Positions 1 to 11,400 of a DNA stretch of 64,000 nucleotides are shown here, one piece after another. The DNA is from Geomobilimonas luticola. GTDB taxonomy: Bacteria; Desulfobacterota; Desulfuromonadia; Geobacterales; Geobacteraceae. The notes below the pieces were generated by a model. It did no database searches. It saw only the letters and a list, made by a program, of their open reading frames with translations, and was not told the origin of the DNA. Made by a program: the position numbers and the translations under genes. Numbering within the stretch: position 1 is the first letter of the stretch; each line of letters begins with the position of its first letter. The DNA lies in assembly GCF_018476905.1 (NCBI RefSeq), contig NZ_JAHCVK010000002.1:62001-126000 (forward strand). Direction: 5' to 3'.

Positions 1-133
1 GACCGTGGAGGGGATGCGGCACAGGGACCTCCCCATCTTCTCGGTCCAGCACCACCCGGAGGCGTCGCCGGGGCCCCATGATTCGCATTATCTCTTTTCG
101 CGTTTTGTGGAAATGATGGAGACAAACAGGTGA
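1..133 (+). CDS. carA: Carbamoyl-phosphate synthase small subunit, C-terminal end (partial)
   Basis: Only the last 43 codons are in the window, reading from base 2 to the TGA at 131-133. The visible protein contains [16 protein letters not shown], the end of a class I glutamine amidotransferase domain. The HHPE segment carries the His and Glu of the Cys-His-Glu triad. CarA hydrolyses glutamine and passes ammonia to CarB, giving carbamoyl phosphate for pyrimidines and arginine. Two carB genes follow about 1.5 kb downstream on the same strand, which supports carA over other amidotransferases. The gene is cut only by the window edge. Confidence 0.93.
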   Translation, partial: TVEGMRHRDLPIFSVQHHPEASPGPHDSHYLFSRFVEMMETNR

Positions 134-221
134 CCAGGGACTAGGGACCAGGGACCAGGGACCGGTAACGGCAGGTCTTGGTGAGCATTTACTGGTCCCC
201 GTTTCCCGGTCCCCGATTACC
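134..221. repeat. Facing arrays of 7-bp tandem repeats between carA and the radical-SAM gene
   Basis: The left array (134-161) is four 7-bp units CCAGGGA, CTAGGGA, CCAGGGA, CCAGGGA. The right array (194-221) reads GGTCCCC, GTTTCCC, GGTCCCC, GATTACC and ends directly against the next ATG. The two arrays are complementary in composition, so the RNA could fold into an imperfect hairpin. No Shine-Dalgarno sequence remains before the ATG at 222. Confidence 0.75.
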
Positions 222-1124
222 ATGAATTACCTCGATCTTTACAATTCAGGCGAGTTGCTGCGACGGGTGCGGACGGCCTATGCCCGGCTCAAGAGTTGTG
301 ACCTTTGCCCCCACGACTGCCGGGTGAACAGGCTGGCGGGGGAGACGGGGGTCTGCCGGAGCGGAGCACTGCCCCGGGTTGCATCGGCCAATGTTCACCG
401 GGGGGAGGAACCCCCCATCTCCGGGACGCGGGGGTCGGGGACGATCTTCTTCTCCAACTGTAACCTCCGCTGCCGCTTCTGCCAGAATTTCCCCATCAGC
501 CAGTTCGGCAACGGGGAGGATGTGACGACCCGAGAGCTGTCGGCCAGGATGCTGAAGCTCCAGCGACAGCGGGCCCATAACCTGAACCTGGTCACCCCGA
601 GCCACTTCCTCCCGCAGTTTCTGGCGGCTCTCTATCTGGCGATCGGTGAGGGTTTCCGGCTCCCCATCGTCTGGAACTCCAACGGCTACGAACGGGTGGA
701 TGCGCTGGAACTCCTGGACGGGGTGGTGGATATCTACCTGCCGGACATGAAGTACGTGGCGGAAGATCCGGCGGTGAACTTCTCATCGGCTCACGGCTAC
801 CGGGAGATCAACCGGCGTGCGGTGCGGGAGATGCTTCGCCAGGTGGGACACCTGCAGCTGGACGAGGAGGGGATCGGGGTGCGCGGCCTCATCGTTCGTC
901 ACCTGGTCCTCCCCGAGGGGCACGCCGGCAGCCGGGAGACACTCCGCTGGATTTCAGAAAACCTTGGGGGGGATACCCACATCTCCCTGATGAAGCAATT
1001 CTTTCCGGCCCATGAGGCAGGGCAGATACCCGGCATCCACCGGAAGATCACCGACGAAGAGTACGAGGCGGCGGTGGAGGCCCTGGAAGAGGCGGGGCTG
1101 GAAAACGGCTGGGTGCAGGAATAG
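222..1124 (+). CDS. Radical SAM protein of the PflA-like COG1313 family
   Basis: A 300-residue protein with the radical-SAM cluster motif C80-x3-C84-x2-C87 (NCNLRCRFCQN). It should bind a 4Fe-4S cluster and cleave S-adenosylmethionine. Four further N-terminal cysteines (C26, C29, C33, C45) lie in CDLCPHDC and GVC contexts, a pattern shared by relatives of pyruvate formate-lyase activase in COG1313. The substrate is unknown, and no partner glycyl-radical enzyme or other maturation gene is adjacent. The start is the first ATG after the repeat block and lacks an obvious ribosome-binding site, so the true start could differ. Confidence 0.85.
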   Translation: MNYLDLYNSGELLRRVRTAYARLKSCDLCPHDCRVNRLAGETGVCRSGALPRVASANVHRGEEPPISGTRGSGTIFFSNCNLRCRFCQNFPISQFGNGEDVTTRELSARMLKLQRQRAHNLNLVTPSHFLPQFLAALYLAIGEGFRLPIVWNSNGYERVDALELLDGVVDIYLPDMKYVAEDPAVNFSSAHGYREINRRAVREMLRQVGHLQLDEEGIGVRGLIVRHLVLPEGHAGSRETLRWISENLGGDTHISLMKQFFPAHEAGQIPGIHRKITDEEYEAAVEALEEAGLENGWVQE

Positions 1125-1140
1125 AGCAAAAGCTGCGTTT

Positions 1141-1214
1141 ACAGGGATAAACAGGGTACGAGGGATAACGTCAAAACCTGAAGGTTACATCCTGTCTATC
1201 CTGAATATCCCTGT
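1141..1214. repeat. Inverted arms of 9-bp degenerate repeats
   Basis: The left arm has three 9-bp units: ACAGGGATA (1141-1149), AACAGGGTA and CGAGGGATA. The right arm has CATCCTGTC (1188-1196), TATCCTGAA and TATCCCTGT (1206-1214). The outermost units are perfectly complementary and the inner ones imperfectly so. The element fills the gap between the radical-SAM gene and the DUF486 gene. Confidence 0.7.
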
Positions 1215-1237
1215 GCATATAGGTTTGAGGTTTTGTC

Positions 1238-1567
1238 GTGAGAACGATCGTATTACTGCTGCTGTCCAACATTTTCATGACCTTTGCCTGGTACGCCCAT
1301 CTGAAGGACCTCCGTACCGCCCCCTGGTTTGTCGCGGTGCTGGTGAGCTGGGGGCTGGCTTTCTTCGAATACATGCTCCAGGTGCCGGCCAACCGGGCGG
1401 GCTACGGAACCTTCAACCTGGGGCAGTTGAAGATCATGCAGGAAGTGATAACGCTCTCCGTATTCGTGCCGTTCGCGGTCTTTTACATGGGGCAGCCGCT
1501 GAAGCTCGATTTTCTCTGGGCGGGGTGTTGTCTGGCAGGGGCGGTATTCTTCATATTCCGGGGGTGA
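1238..1567 (+). CDS. DUF486 / DMT-family small membrane protein
   Basis: A 109-residue, very hydrophobic protein with about four membrane segments (roughly residues 2-20, 28-46, 68-87 and 90-107). The length and the pattern around NRAGYGTFNLGQLKIMQE match DUF486, a small group related to drug/metabolite transporters with no established substrate. The GTG start at 1238 is preceded by GAGG at a usable distance. It stands between the radical-SAM gene and carB with no functional link visible. Confidence 0.82.
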   Translation: MRTIVLLLLSNIFMTFAWYAHLKDLRTAPWFVAVLVSWGLAFFEYMLQVPANRAGYGTFNLGQLKIMQEVITLSVFVPFAVFYMGQPLKLDFLWAGCCLAGAVFFIFRG

Positions 1568-1670
1568 AACGCGCCTTTAATGTCTTCGCGTTCCCTTGAC
1601 AGCCTTGATCTTGCGAAAAAATCGCGTTTCTCGGAAAAGCACCCCGTTTATTTGCGAACAGGAGTTATGG

Positions 1671-4600
1671 ATGCCCAAACGTACCGACATCAAGAAGATC
1701 CTCATCATCGGTTCCGGCCCGATTATCATCGGTCAGGCGTGCGAGTTCGACTACTCGGGCACCCAGGCATGCAAGGCTCTGCGCAAGCTTGGATACCAGA
1801 TCGTGCTGGTCAATTCCAATCCGGCCACGATCATGACCGATCCCGGCATGGCGGATGTGACCTACATCGAGCCGCTCAATGTCCCTACGCTCACCGAGAT
1901 AATCGCCAAGGAACGGCCGGATGCCCTGTTGCCCAACCTGGGGGGACAGACCGGATTGAACCTTTCCAGCGCCCTGGCCGAGGCCGGCGTTCTGGACACG
2001 TACAAGGTCAAGGTGATCGGTGTCAATCTCGACGCGATCAAGCGCGGCGAGGACCGGGAGACATTCAAGGAGACCATGACCCGTCTCGGCATTGAGACTG
2101 CCCGCAGCGACGTCGCCCACAGCCTGGAGGAGGCGAAGGAGGTGCTGGCGAAGATCGGTCTGCCGGTAGTTATCCGTCCGGCGTACACCATGGGGGGGAC
2201 CGGCGGCGGTTTTGCCTACAATATGGACGAGTTCGAGACCATCGTCAGCCGCGGACTCTCGGCCAGCCCGGTGAGTCAGGTACTGGTGGAAGAATCGGTC
2301 CTCGGGTGGGAAGAGCTTGAGCTCGAGGTGGTACGGGACGCTAAGAATCAGAAAATAACGGTCTGCTTCATCGAGAACGTGGACGCCATGGGGGTGCATA
2401 CCGGCGACTCCTATTGCACCGCGCCGATGCTGACCATCGCCCCGGAACTGCAGGCCAGGCTGCAGGACTACTCCTACCGGATCGTCGATGCCATTGAGGT
2501 GATCGGCGGCACCAACGTGCAGTTCGCCCACGACCCGAAGAGTGGGCGGGTGGTGGTCATCGAGATCAACCCGCGCACCTCCCGCTCATCAGCCCTTGCC
2601 TCCAAGGCCACCGGTTTCCCGATCGCGCTGGTCTCCTCCATGCTGGCCGCCGGCCTGACCCTGGACGAGATCCCCTATTGGCGCGACGGGTCGCTGGAGA
2701 AGTACACGCCGTCCGGCGACTATGTGGTGGTCAAATTCGCCCGATGGGCCTTCGAGAAGTTCAAGGGTGTGCAGGACAAGCTGGGTACCCAGATGCGGGC
2801 CGTCGGCGAGGTGATGAGTATCGGCAAGAATTACAAGGAAGCGCTGCAGAAGGCAATCCGCTCCCTGGAGAACGGTCGTCATGGCCTTGGCTTTGCCAGG
2901 GATTTCAACCGCAAGACGCTTGCCGAGCTAATGGAGCTTCTGGCCGAACCGTCCAGCGAGCGGCAGTTCATCCTCTACGAAGCGCTCCGCAAGGGAGCAG
3001 CCATTGATCTGCTTCATGAGCGGACCCACATCAAGACCTGGTTCCTGGAGCAGATGCAGGAACTGGTCGTGCTTGAGGAGCAGATTCTGCAGCACAAGGG
3101 GAACCTGCCGCCCGACGACCTGCTGATCCAGGCCAAGAAGGACGGTTTTGCCGACCGCTATCTGGCCCGGATCCTCGATGTCCCGGAACAGGCTGTACGC
3201 GAGCGCCGCATAGCCCTTGGCGTAGTGGAGGCATGGGAGCCGGTGCCGGTCAGCGGGGTTGAGGACGCGGCATATTATTTCTCCACCTACAACGCGCCGG
3301 ATGCGGTCGGGGTGACCGGCCGGAAGAAGATCATGGTCCTGGGGGGAGGCCCGAACCGGATCGGCCAGGGGATCGAATTCGACTACTGCTGTGTCCATAC
3401 CGCCTTTGCCCTCAAGGATGCGGGGTATGAGACCATCATGATCAACTGTAATCCGGAGACGGTCTCCACCGATTATGACACCTCCGACAAGCTCTACTTT
3501 GAGCCGTTGACGGTGGAGGATGTCGTTTCCATCTATGCCAAGGAGCGGCCGGAAGGGGTTCTGGTTCAGTTCGGCGGCCAGACTCCGCTCAATATAGCCC
3601 GCCAGTTGCAGGATGCCGGAGTCAGAATCATCGGCACCAGCCCGGATACCATCGATCTTGCCGAGGACCGGGAGCAGTTCAACGCCATGATGCGGAAGCT
3701 CGACATTCCCCAGCCGGAATCAGGCATGGCCAGCACCCTGGATGAGGCGTTGGCCATCGCGGCGCGCATTGGCTACCCGCTTATCGTACGCCCCTCCTAC
3801 GTGCTCGGCGGCAGGGCCATGGAGGTGGTTCACGACGAAGAGATGCTGCGGGAGTATCTGGCCAAGGCGGTGGATGTGACCCCGGAACGGCCGATACTGA
3901 TAGACCGGTTCCTCCAGAACGCCATCGAGGCCGAGGCCGATGCCATCAGCGACGGCACCGATGCCTTCGTTCCGGCCGTGATGGAGCATATCGAGCTTGC
4001 AGGGGTGCACTCGGGCGATTCGGCCTGTGTCATCCCGCCGGTCAACATCCCGGCGAAGCACATCGCCACCATTGAGGAATACACCCGGCGGATCGCCGTG
4101 GAGATGGGGGTCGTGGGGCTGATGAACATCCAGTACGCCATTGCCGACGATAAGGTCTACATCCTCGAGGCCAATCCGCGGGCAAGCCGGACCGTCCCCC
4201 TGGTTTCCAAGGTCTGCAATATCCCGATGCCCCGGCTTGCCGTGCAGGTGATGCTCGGTGCCAGGTTGAAGGATATGGGGCTTGTTCGCCGCCCGGTTCC
4301 CCATTTCGGTGTGAAGGAAGCGGTATTCCCCTTCAACATGTTCCCGGAAGTCGACCCGGTGCTTGGACCGGAGATGCGCTCGACCGGCGAAGTACTCGGC
4401 ATGGCCGCTTCCTACGGCATGGCCTTCTACAAAGCCCAGGAGGGGGCCAACTCCATCCTTCCGCTGGAAGGAACGGTACTCATAACCGTTGCCGAACACG
4501 ACCGCGCCGGTGCACTCGACGCCGCCCGCCGTTTTTCCGCGCTCGGTTTCGGCATCATGGCCACGCAGGGGACAGCGCAGTACCTGACAGAGAACGGCGT

Positions 4601-4871
4601 TGCCGCGCAAGCCGTTCTGAAGATGCACGAGGGAAGGCCCCATGTCGCCGACGCCATCAAGAACGGCGAAGTGCAGCTGGTGGTCAACACCCCGTCCGGC
4701 AAGACCAGTATTCATGATGATTCGTACATCCGCAAGGCTGCGATCAAGCACAAGGTTCCCTACATCACCACCACCGCCGCGGCAGTTGCGGCAGCAGAGG
4801 GGATCGCCGCCAGGCGGCAGGGGAAAGAAGATATCCGGAGCCTCCAGGAGTACCATGCGACCATTCAGTAG
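1671..4871 (+). CDS. carB: Carbamoyl-phosphate synthase large subunit, divergent paralogue (copy 1)
   Basis: A 1066-residue protein with the full CarB architecture: two ATP-grasp halves and a C-terminal MGS-like regulatory domain from about residue 935. Metal and nucleotide residues are kept in both halves (EINPR near 298-302, EANPR near 833-837), as are the glycine loops GGTGGG and [10 protein letters not shown]. In the linker between the halves (about 522-545) the otherwise conserved RVDTCAAEF segment is replaced by PVPVSGVEDAAYYFSTYNAP. The start at 1671 (MPKRTDIKK) has AGGAG just upstream and aligns with copy 2; an ATG at 1596 gives an unmatched extension. The next carB starts 20 bp after its stop. 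It may share the single visible CarA or have a distinct regulatory role; this is not resolvable here. Confidence 0.92.
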   Translation: MPKRTDIKKILIIGSGPIIIGQACEFDYSGTQACKALRKLGYQIVLVNSNPATIMTDPGMADVTYIEPLNVPTLTEIIAKERPDALLPNLGGQTGLNLSSALAEAGVLDTYKVKVIGVNLDAIKRGEDRETFKETMTRLGIETARSDVAHSLEEAKEVLAKIGLPVVIRPAYTMGGTGGGFAYNMDEFETIVSRGLSASPVSQVLVEESVLGWEELELEVVRDAKNQKITVCFIENVDAMGVHTGDSYCTAPMLTIAPELQARLQDYSYRIVDAIEVIGGTNVQFAHDPKSGRVVVIEINPRTSRSSALASKATGFPIALVSSMLAAGLTLDEIPYWRDGSLEKYTPSGDYVVVKFARWAFEKFKGVQDKLGTQMRAVGEVMSIGKNYKEALQKAIRSLENGRHGLGFARDFNRKTLAELMELLAEPSSERQFILYEALRKGAAIDLLHERTHIKTWFLEQMQELVVLEEQILQHKGNLPPDDLLIQAKKDGFADRYLARILDVPEQAVRERRIALGVVEAWEPVPVSGVEDAAYYFSTYNAPDAVGVTGRKKIMVLGGGPNRIGQGIEFDYCCVHTAFALKDAGYETIMINCNPETVSTDYDTSDKLYFEPLTVEDVVSIYAKERPEGVLVQFGGQTPLNIARQLQDAGVRIIGTSPDTIDLAEDREQFNAMMRKLDIPQPESGMASTLDEALAIAARIGYPLIVRPSYVLGGRAMEVVHDEEMLREYLAKAVDVTPERPILIDRFLQNAIEAEADAISDGTDAFVPAVMEHIELAGVHSGDSACVIPPVNIPAKHIATIEEYTRRIAVEMGVVGLMNIQYAIADDKVYILEANPRASRTVPLVSKVCNIPMPRLAVQVMLGARLKDMGLVRRPVPHFGVKEAVFPFNMFPEVDPVLGPEMRSTGEVLGMAASYGMAFYKAQEGANSILPLEGTVLITVAEHDRAGALDAARRFSALGFGIMATQGTAQYLTENGVAAQAVLKMHEGRPHVADAIKNGEVQLVVNTPSGKTSIHDDSYIRKAAIKHKVPYITTTAAAVAAAEGIAARRQGKEDIRSLQEYHATIQ

Positions 4872-4891
4872 CGTAAAGGAGTTGTGCCTAC

Positions 4892-8134
<3,243 letters not shown>

Positions 8135-8166
8135 CGTCAGCCAGACACAAACGTACGAGGTTATAC

Positions 8167-8200
8167 GCGGGGCGGCCGTTCTGGCTGCCCCGCCATTTTC
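8167..8200 (+). terminator. Terminator-like hairpin after carB
   Basis: GCGGGGCGGCC (8167-8177) pairs with GGCTGCCCCGC (8183-8193), 11 bp with one G-T wobble and a 5-nt loop. It is followed by the weak T tract CATTTTC. It separates the carB pair from greA. Confidence 0.65.
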
Positions 8201-8228
8201 GCACAATGTTGGACTTCAGACGTTGTGC
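8201..8228 (+). promoter_or_regulatory. Leader hairpin before greA
   Basis: GCACAATGT (8201-8209) and ACGTTGTGC (8220-8228) form a 9-bp stem with one wobble pair and a 10-nt loop. It ends just upstream of the AGAGGAG ribosome-binding site of greA. It may influence translation, or it may be the dyad of an operator; no further evidence is visible. Confidence 0.4.
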
Positions 8229-8251
8229 AGACCAGAGGAGTTGCCAGGAAG

Positions 8252-8728
8252 ATGTCCCATTCTGTACCGATGACGAAGGAAAGCTTTGAAACGCTTCAGG
8301 AGGACCTGAAGCGCCTGATCCGCGAGGAGCGCCCCCGGGTGATCCAGGACATCGCCGAGGCGCGCAGTCATGGAGACCTGTCGGAGAATGCCGAATATGA
8401 TGCCGCCAAACACCGTCAGAGCTTCATAGAAGGGCGCATCGCCGAACTCCAGGACAAGCTTGCCCGCGCGTACGTGGTTGATCTGTCCAATCTTAAGCCG
8501 GACAAGGTGGTGTTCGGTTCCACCGTCACCCTTTACGATACCGCTGCCGACGAGGAGTGCACCTACAAGATCGTTGGCGAGGATGAGGCGGACATCAAGC
8601 TTGGAAAGATTTCCTGCACCTCCCCGGTCGGCAAGGCGCTCATCGGCCACAAGCTGGACGATTCGGTGAAGGTCAAGGTACCATCCGGTCTGAAGGAATA
8701 CGAGATCGTCGACATCAAGTACGTGTGA
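8252..8728 (+). CDS. greA: Transcription elongation factor GreA
   Basis: A 158-residue protein. Residues ~5-80 form the antiparallel coiled coil with the conserved GDLSENAEYDAAK segment, whose acidic tip enters the RNA polymerase secondary channel and stimulates cleavage of backtracked RNA. Residues ~85-158 form the FKBP-like domain (SPVGKALIGHK). The length matches the family. ATG 8252 has AGAGGAG 11 nt upstream; the in-frame start at 8225 lies inside the leader hairpin and is less likely. It is probably transcribed separately from carB because of the hairpin at 8167-8200. Confidence 0.94.
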   Translation: MSHSVPMTKESFETLQEDLKRLIREERPRVIQDIAEARSHGDLSENAEYDAAKHRQSFIEGRIAELQDKLARAYVVDLSNLKPDKVVFGSTVTLYDTAADEECTYKIVGEDEADIKLGKISCTSPVGKALIGHKLDDSVKVKVPSGLKEYEIVDIKYV

Positions 8729-8750
8729 GTCGCAGACAGGCCGGGAACGG

Positions 8751-8785
8751 TTTACTTTTCACCATTCACGTTTCACGATTCAACT
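8751..8785. repeat. 7-bp tandem repeat array before the DUF1858 gene
   Basis: Five consecutive 7-bp units, TTTACTT, TTCACCA, TTCACGT, TTCACGA and TTCAACT, follow greA. No facing complementary array is visible. The array ends about 10 bp before the GGGAGAGAGG ribosome-binding region of the next gene. Confidence 0.6.
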
Positions 8786-8808
8786 AATCGGGAGAGAGGA
8801 AAGAATAC

Positions 8809-9009
8809 ATGAGCCAGACTGTAAACAAGGATATGACGTTTGCCCAGGTGATGCGGATGCATCCGGATGTGGTGAAGGTGCTTGCCAAGTACAACCTGGG
8901 GTGCATCGGTTGCATGGGAGCCCAGGCAGAAACCCTGGAACAGGGGTGCGGAGCCCACGGACTCAATGTTGACGACATTGTCAACGACATCAACGCACTG
9001 TTTGCCTGA
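8809..9009 (+). CDS. DUF1858 small protein
   Basis: A 66-residue protein matching DUF1858 across its whole length: an N-terminal helix with MTFAQVMRMHPDVVKVLAKY, then GCIGCMGAQAETLEQGC, then a C-terminal helix ending LNVDDIVNDINALF. The family occurs as stand-alone proteins and as domains fused to redox or hybrid-cluster proteins; the CxxC and later Cys suggest metal or disulfide chemistry, but no function is established. GGGAGAGAGG lies upstream of the ATG. A strong terminator follows. Confidence 0.85.
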   Translation: MSQTVNKDMTFAQVMRMHPDVVKVLAKYNLGCIGCMGAQAETLEQGCGAHGLNVDDIVNDINALFA

Positions 9010-9013
9010 ACAG

Positions 9014-9041
9014 AAAAGGCGCCGTGAAGGCGCCTTTTTTT
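9014..9041 (+). terminator. Intrinsic terminator after the DUF1858 gene
   Basis: GGCGCC (9018-9023), loop GTGAA, GGCGCC (9029-9034), then seven T. The flanking A and T runs extend the stem. Confidence 0.9.
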
Positions 9042-9101
9042 ATGTCTGACCCCCCCTTGGCAGGTTTATTGGTGACGGGTGCAGCAGTCTCCCCCTCCCG
9101 T

Positions 9102-9998
9102 TCATTTCTCATGGTTTCTTTCCAGCAGGAACCGGGCCCTTGCCAGTTCCTCCTCCTTTTCCCTGTCCACCTTCGGATACGCGAGATCCAGCTCACTCAG
9201 GGCGTCAATAATGGCCGCTGACACCACCAGCCGCGTGAACCACTTGTTATCGGCAGGCACCACGTACCATGGCGCATGGTCGGTGGACGTGTGGCGGATC
9301 ATGTCCTCGTAGGCGGCCATGTAATCGTCCCAGTGGTCCCGTTCGCGGACGTCGTCCATGGTGAATTTCCAGTTCTTGTCCGGGTTGTCGATCCGTTCGA
9401 GAAAACGTTTTTTCTGTTCGTCTTTCGAAACGTGCAGGAAAAATTTCCGGACGGCGACGCCGTTGCGCGTCAGGTAGCGCTCAAAGGCGTTGACGTCTTC
9501 GAAGCGCTCCTTCCAGACGTGTTCTGTCACGAGGCGGGGAGGGAGCTTTTCTCGTTCGAGAAGTTCCCGGTGCACCCGCACGACAAGCATCTCCTCGTAG
9601 TAGGAACGGTTGAAAATACCGATACGTCCCCGTTCGGGGAGACAGCGGTTGGTGCGCCAGAGAAAATCGTGATCCAGTTCTTCGGCGGAGGGGCTCTTGA
9701 AGGAGAAAACCTGGCACCCCTGGGGATTTATGCCGGACATCACGTGCTTGATGGCGCTGTCCTTGCCGGCGGCATCCATAGCCTGGAAGATGAGAAGGAG
9801 TGCCCAGCGGTCCTGGGCGTACAGTTTCTCCTGCTCTTTGCGCAGGCGCTCGATGCCCCGCTCCAGTTCCGCAGCCGCAGTTTCTTTCGTGAGGTTGCCG
9901 GTTTCGTCGGGCTTGACGCTCTTGAGCCGGAACTCCTTTCCGTTACCGACACGGAACGGTCCGGCAAACTCCCGCGCCTGTTTCGTCAGTTTCCCCAT
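9102..9998 (-). CDS. Polyphosphate kinase 2 family phosphotransferase
   Basis: A 298-residue protein of the PPK2 family, which moves phosphate between polyphosphate and nucleotides. The Walker A-like loop is MDAAGKDSAIKH (near residues 74-85); the Walker B region is GRIGIFNRSYYEE; basic lid residues follow in KKRFLERIDNPDKNWKF. The single-domain length fits PPK2 enzymes that phosphorylate AMP or ADP, but the class cannot be fixed from the sequence alone. AGGAGGGGG precedes the ATG. It is the last gene of the minus-strand operon glgP-rarA-ppk2, 18 bp after rarA. Confidence 0.9.
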   Translation of the reverse strand: MGKLTKQAREFAGPFRVGNGKEFRLKSVKPDETGNLTKETAAAELERGIERLRKEQEKLYAQDRWALLLIFQAMDAAGKDSAIKHVMSGINPQGCQVFSFKSPSAEELDHDFLWRTNRCLPERGRIGIFNRSYYEEMLVVRVHRELLEREKLPPRLVTEHVWKERFEDVNAFERYLTRNGVAVRKFFLHVSKDEQKKRFLERIDNPDKNWKFTMDDVRERDHWDDYMAAYEDMIRHTSTDHAPWYVVPADNKWFTRLVVSAAIIDALSELDLAYPKVDREKEEELARARFLLERNHEK

Positions 9999-10016
9999 GG
10001 TCAGCCCCCTCCTGTG

Positions 10017-11384
10017 CTACCCCTTTTCCGGCTTCTCAGTGTCCGGCAGAGTCGTCGGTTTTGCCTGCTGCCGCATCCATTCCATTCTTTCCCTGATGGT
10101 CTTCTCGTAACCGTGTCCGGCGGGGTCGTAATACGTTCGCCCGGCAAGCTGGTCCGGCAGGTAGTTCTGGGGGACGTATCCCTGGGCGTAGTCGTGGGCG
10201 TACTTGTACCCCGCGTGGTAGCCGAGCTCCTTCATCAGCTTCGTCGGCGCGTTCCTGATGTGGAGCGGGACGGGGAGGGCGCCGCTCTTCCTGACCTCGG
10301 CCAGGGCCGCATCGATGCCGATGTAGGATGCGTTGGACTTGGGAGCGGTGGCGAGATAGGTCACCGCCTGGCCAAGGATGATCCGTCCCTCGGGGAGCCC
10401 CACCAGCTGGAATGCCTGGAGGGCCGCCACCACAATCTGGAGCGCCCGGGGGTCGGCGTTGCCGATATCCTCCGATGCCAGGATAACCATGCGGCGCAGG
10501 ATGAAGATCGGGTCCTCACCCGCCTCCAGCATACGCGCCAGCCAGTAGAGGGCGCCATCCGGGTCGCTCCCCCGCATGGACTTGATGAAGGCGGAGATGA
10601 CGTTGTAGTGCTCCTCTCCCCCCTTGTCATAGAGCAGTGCCTTTTTCTGCATGGCTTCGCGGGCTGTTTCCCGGTCGATCAGCCTGCCCGTTGCAAGCCG
10701 TGCCGCAGTCTCCAGGGTGTTGAGGGCGACCCGGCCGTCACCCTGGGCCTGTTCTGCCATGTAGGTGAGGGCGTCGTCGGCTATGGTGAGATCGAGGGAG
10801 CCCAGACCCCGCTCGACGTCGGCAAGGGCATGGCGGAGGATCCCCTCGAGCTCCTCCTCGGTCAACTGGTTGAGGACGAGCACCTTGCAGCGTGACAGGA
10901 GGGGAGCGATCACCTCGAAGGAGGGATTTTCGGTGGTGGCGCCGATCATGGTGAAGACCCCCCGCTCCACGTAAGGGAGGAAGGCGTCCTGCTGGGACTT
11001 GTTGAAGCGGTGGATCTCGTCGACGAAAAGTATGGTCCTGAGCCCCTTGAACTTGCGGATATCTTCCGCTTCCCTGACGATCTCCCGGATTTCCTTGATG
11101 CCGGAGAGGATGGCGGAGAAGAAGATGAAGTGGGCCTTGGTGGCATTTGCTATGATCCGGGCCAGGGTGGTTTTCCCCGAACCGGGGGGGCCCCAGAAGA
11201 TGAGAGAGGTGAGCTGGTCGGTCTCGATCAGCTGGCGCAGGAGCTTCCCAGGACCGAGGAGGTGCTCCTGGCCCACGTACTCGGCGAGGGTCCGGGGGCG
11301 CATCCGCTCGGCGAGGGGGGCTTCCCTGAAGGTGTCGGCGGTGGCTTTAGCGTCAAAAAGATCCATGATTTGTTTATAGGTCAT
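10017..11384 (-). CDS. rarA: Replication-associated recombination ATPase RarA (MgsA)
   Basis: A 455-residue clamp-loader-like AAA+ ATPase that acts at stalled replication forks. Walker A is GPPGSGKTT (residues 65-73) and Walker [10 protein letters not shown] (near 121-129). The C-terminal tetramerisation part includes [15 protein letters not shown] and [10 protein letters not shown]-type motifs. I chose the ATG at 11384 ([10 protein letters not shown]) because AGGA lies 5-6 nt upstream; MDLF at 11366 has no ribosome-binding site, and an ATG at 11432 would overlap glgP. It starts 16 bp after the glgP stop, so it is translated from the same message. Confidence 0.93.
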   Translation of the reverse strand: MTYKQIMDLFDAKATADTFREAPLAERMRPRTLAEYVGQEHLLGPGKLLRQLIETDQLTSLIFWGPPGSGKTTLARIIANATKAHFIFFSAILSGIKEIREIVREAEDIRKFKGLRTILFVDEIHRFNKSQQDAFLPYVERGVFTMIGATTENPSFEVIAPLLSRCKVLVLNQLTEEELEGILRHALADVERGLGSLDLTIADDALTYMAEQAQGDGRVALNTLETAARLATGRLIDRETAREAMQKKALLYDKGGEEHYNVISAFIKSMRGSDPDGALYWLARMLEAGEDPIFILRRMVILASEDIGNADPRALQIVVAALQAFQLVGLPEGRIILGQAVTYLATAPKSNASYIGIDAALAEVRKSGALPVPLHIRNAPTKLMKELGYHAGYKYAHDYAQGYVPQNYLPDQLAGRTYYDPAGHGYEKTIRERMEWMRQQAKPTTLPDTEKPEKG

Positions 11385-11400
11385 AGAGGTCCTATGGGAC

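Noticed and set aside
9276-10895. 539-codon plus-strand frame across ppk2 and rarA
   Set aside because: It overlaps two clearly real minus-strand genes and shows no motifs.
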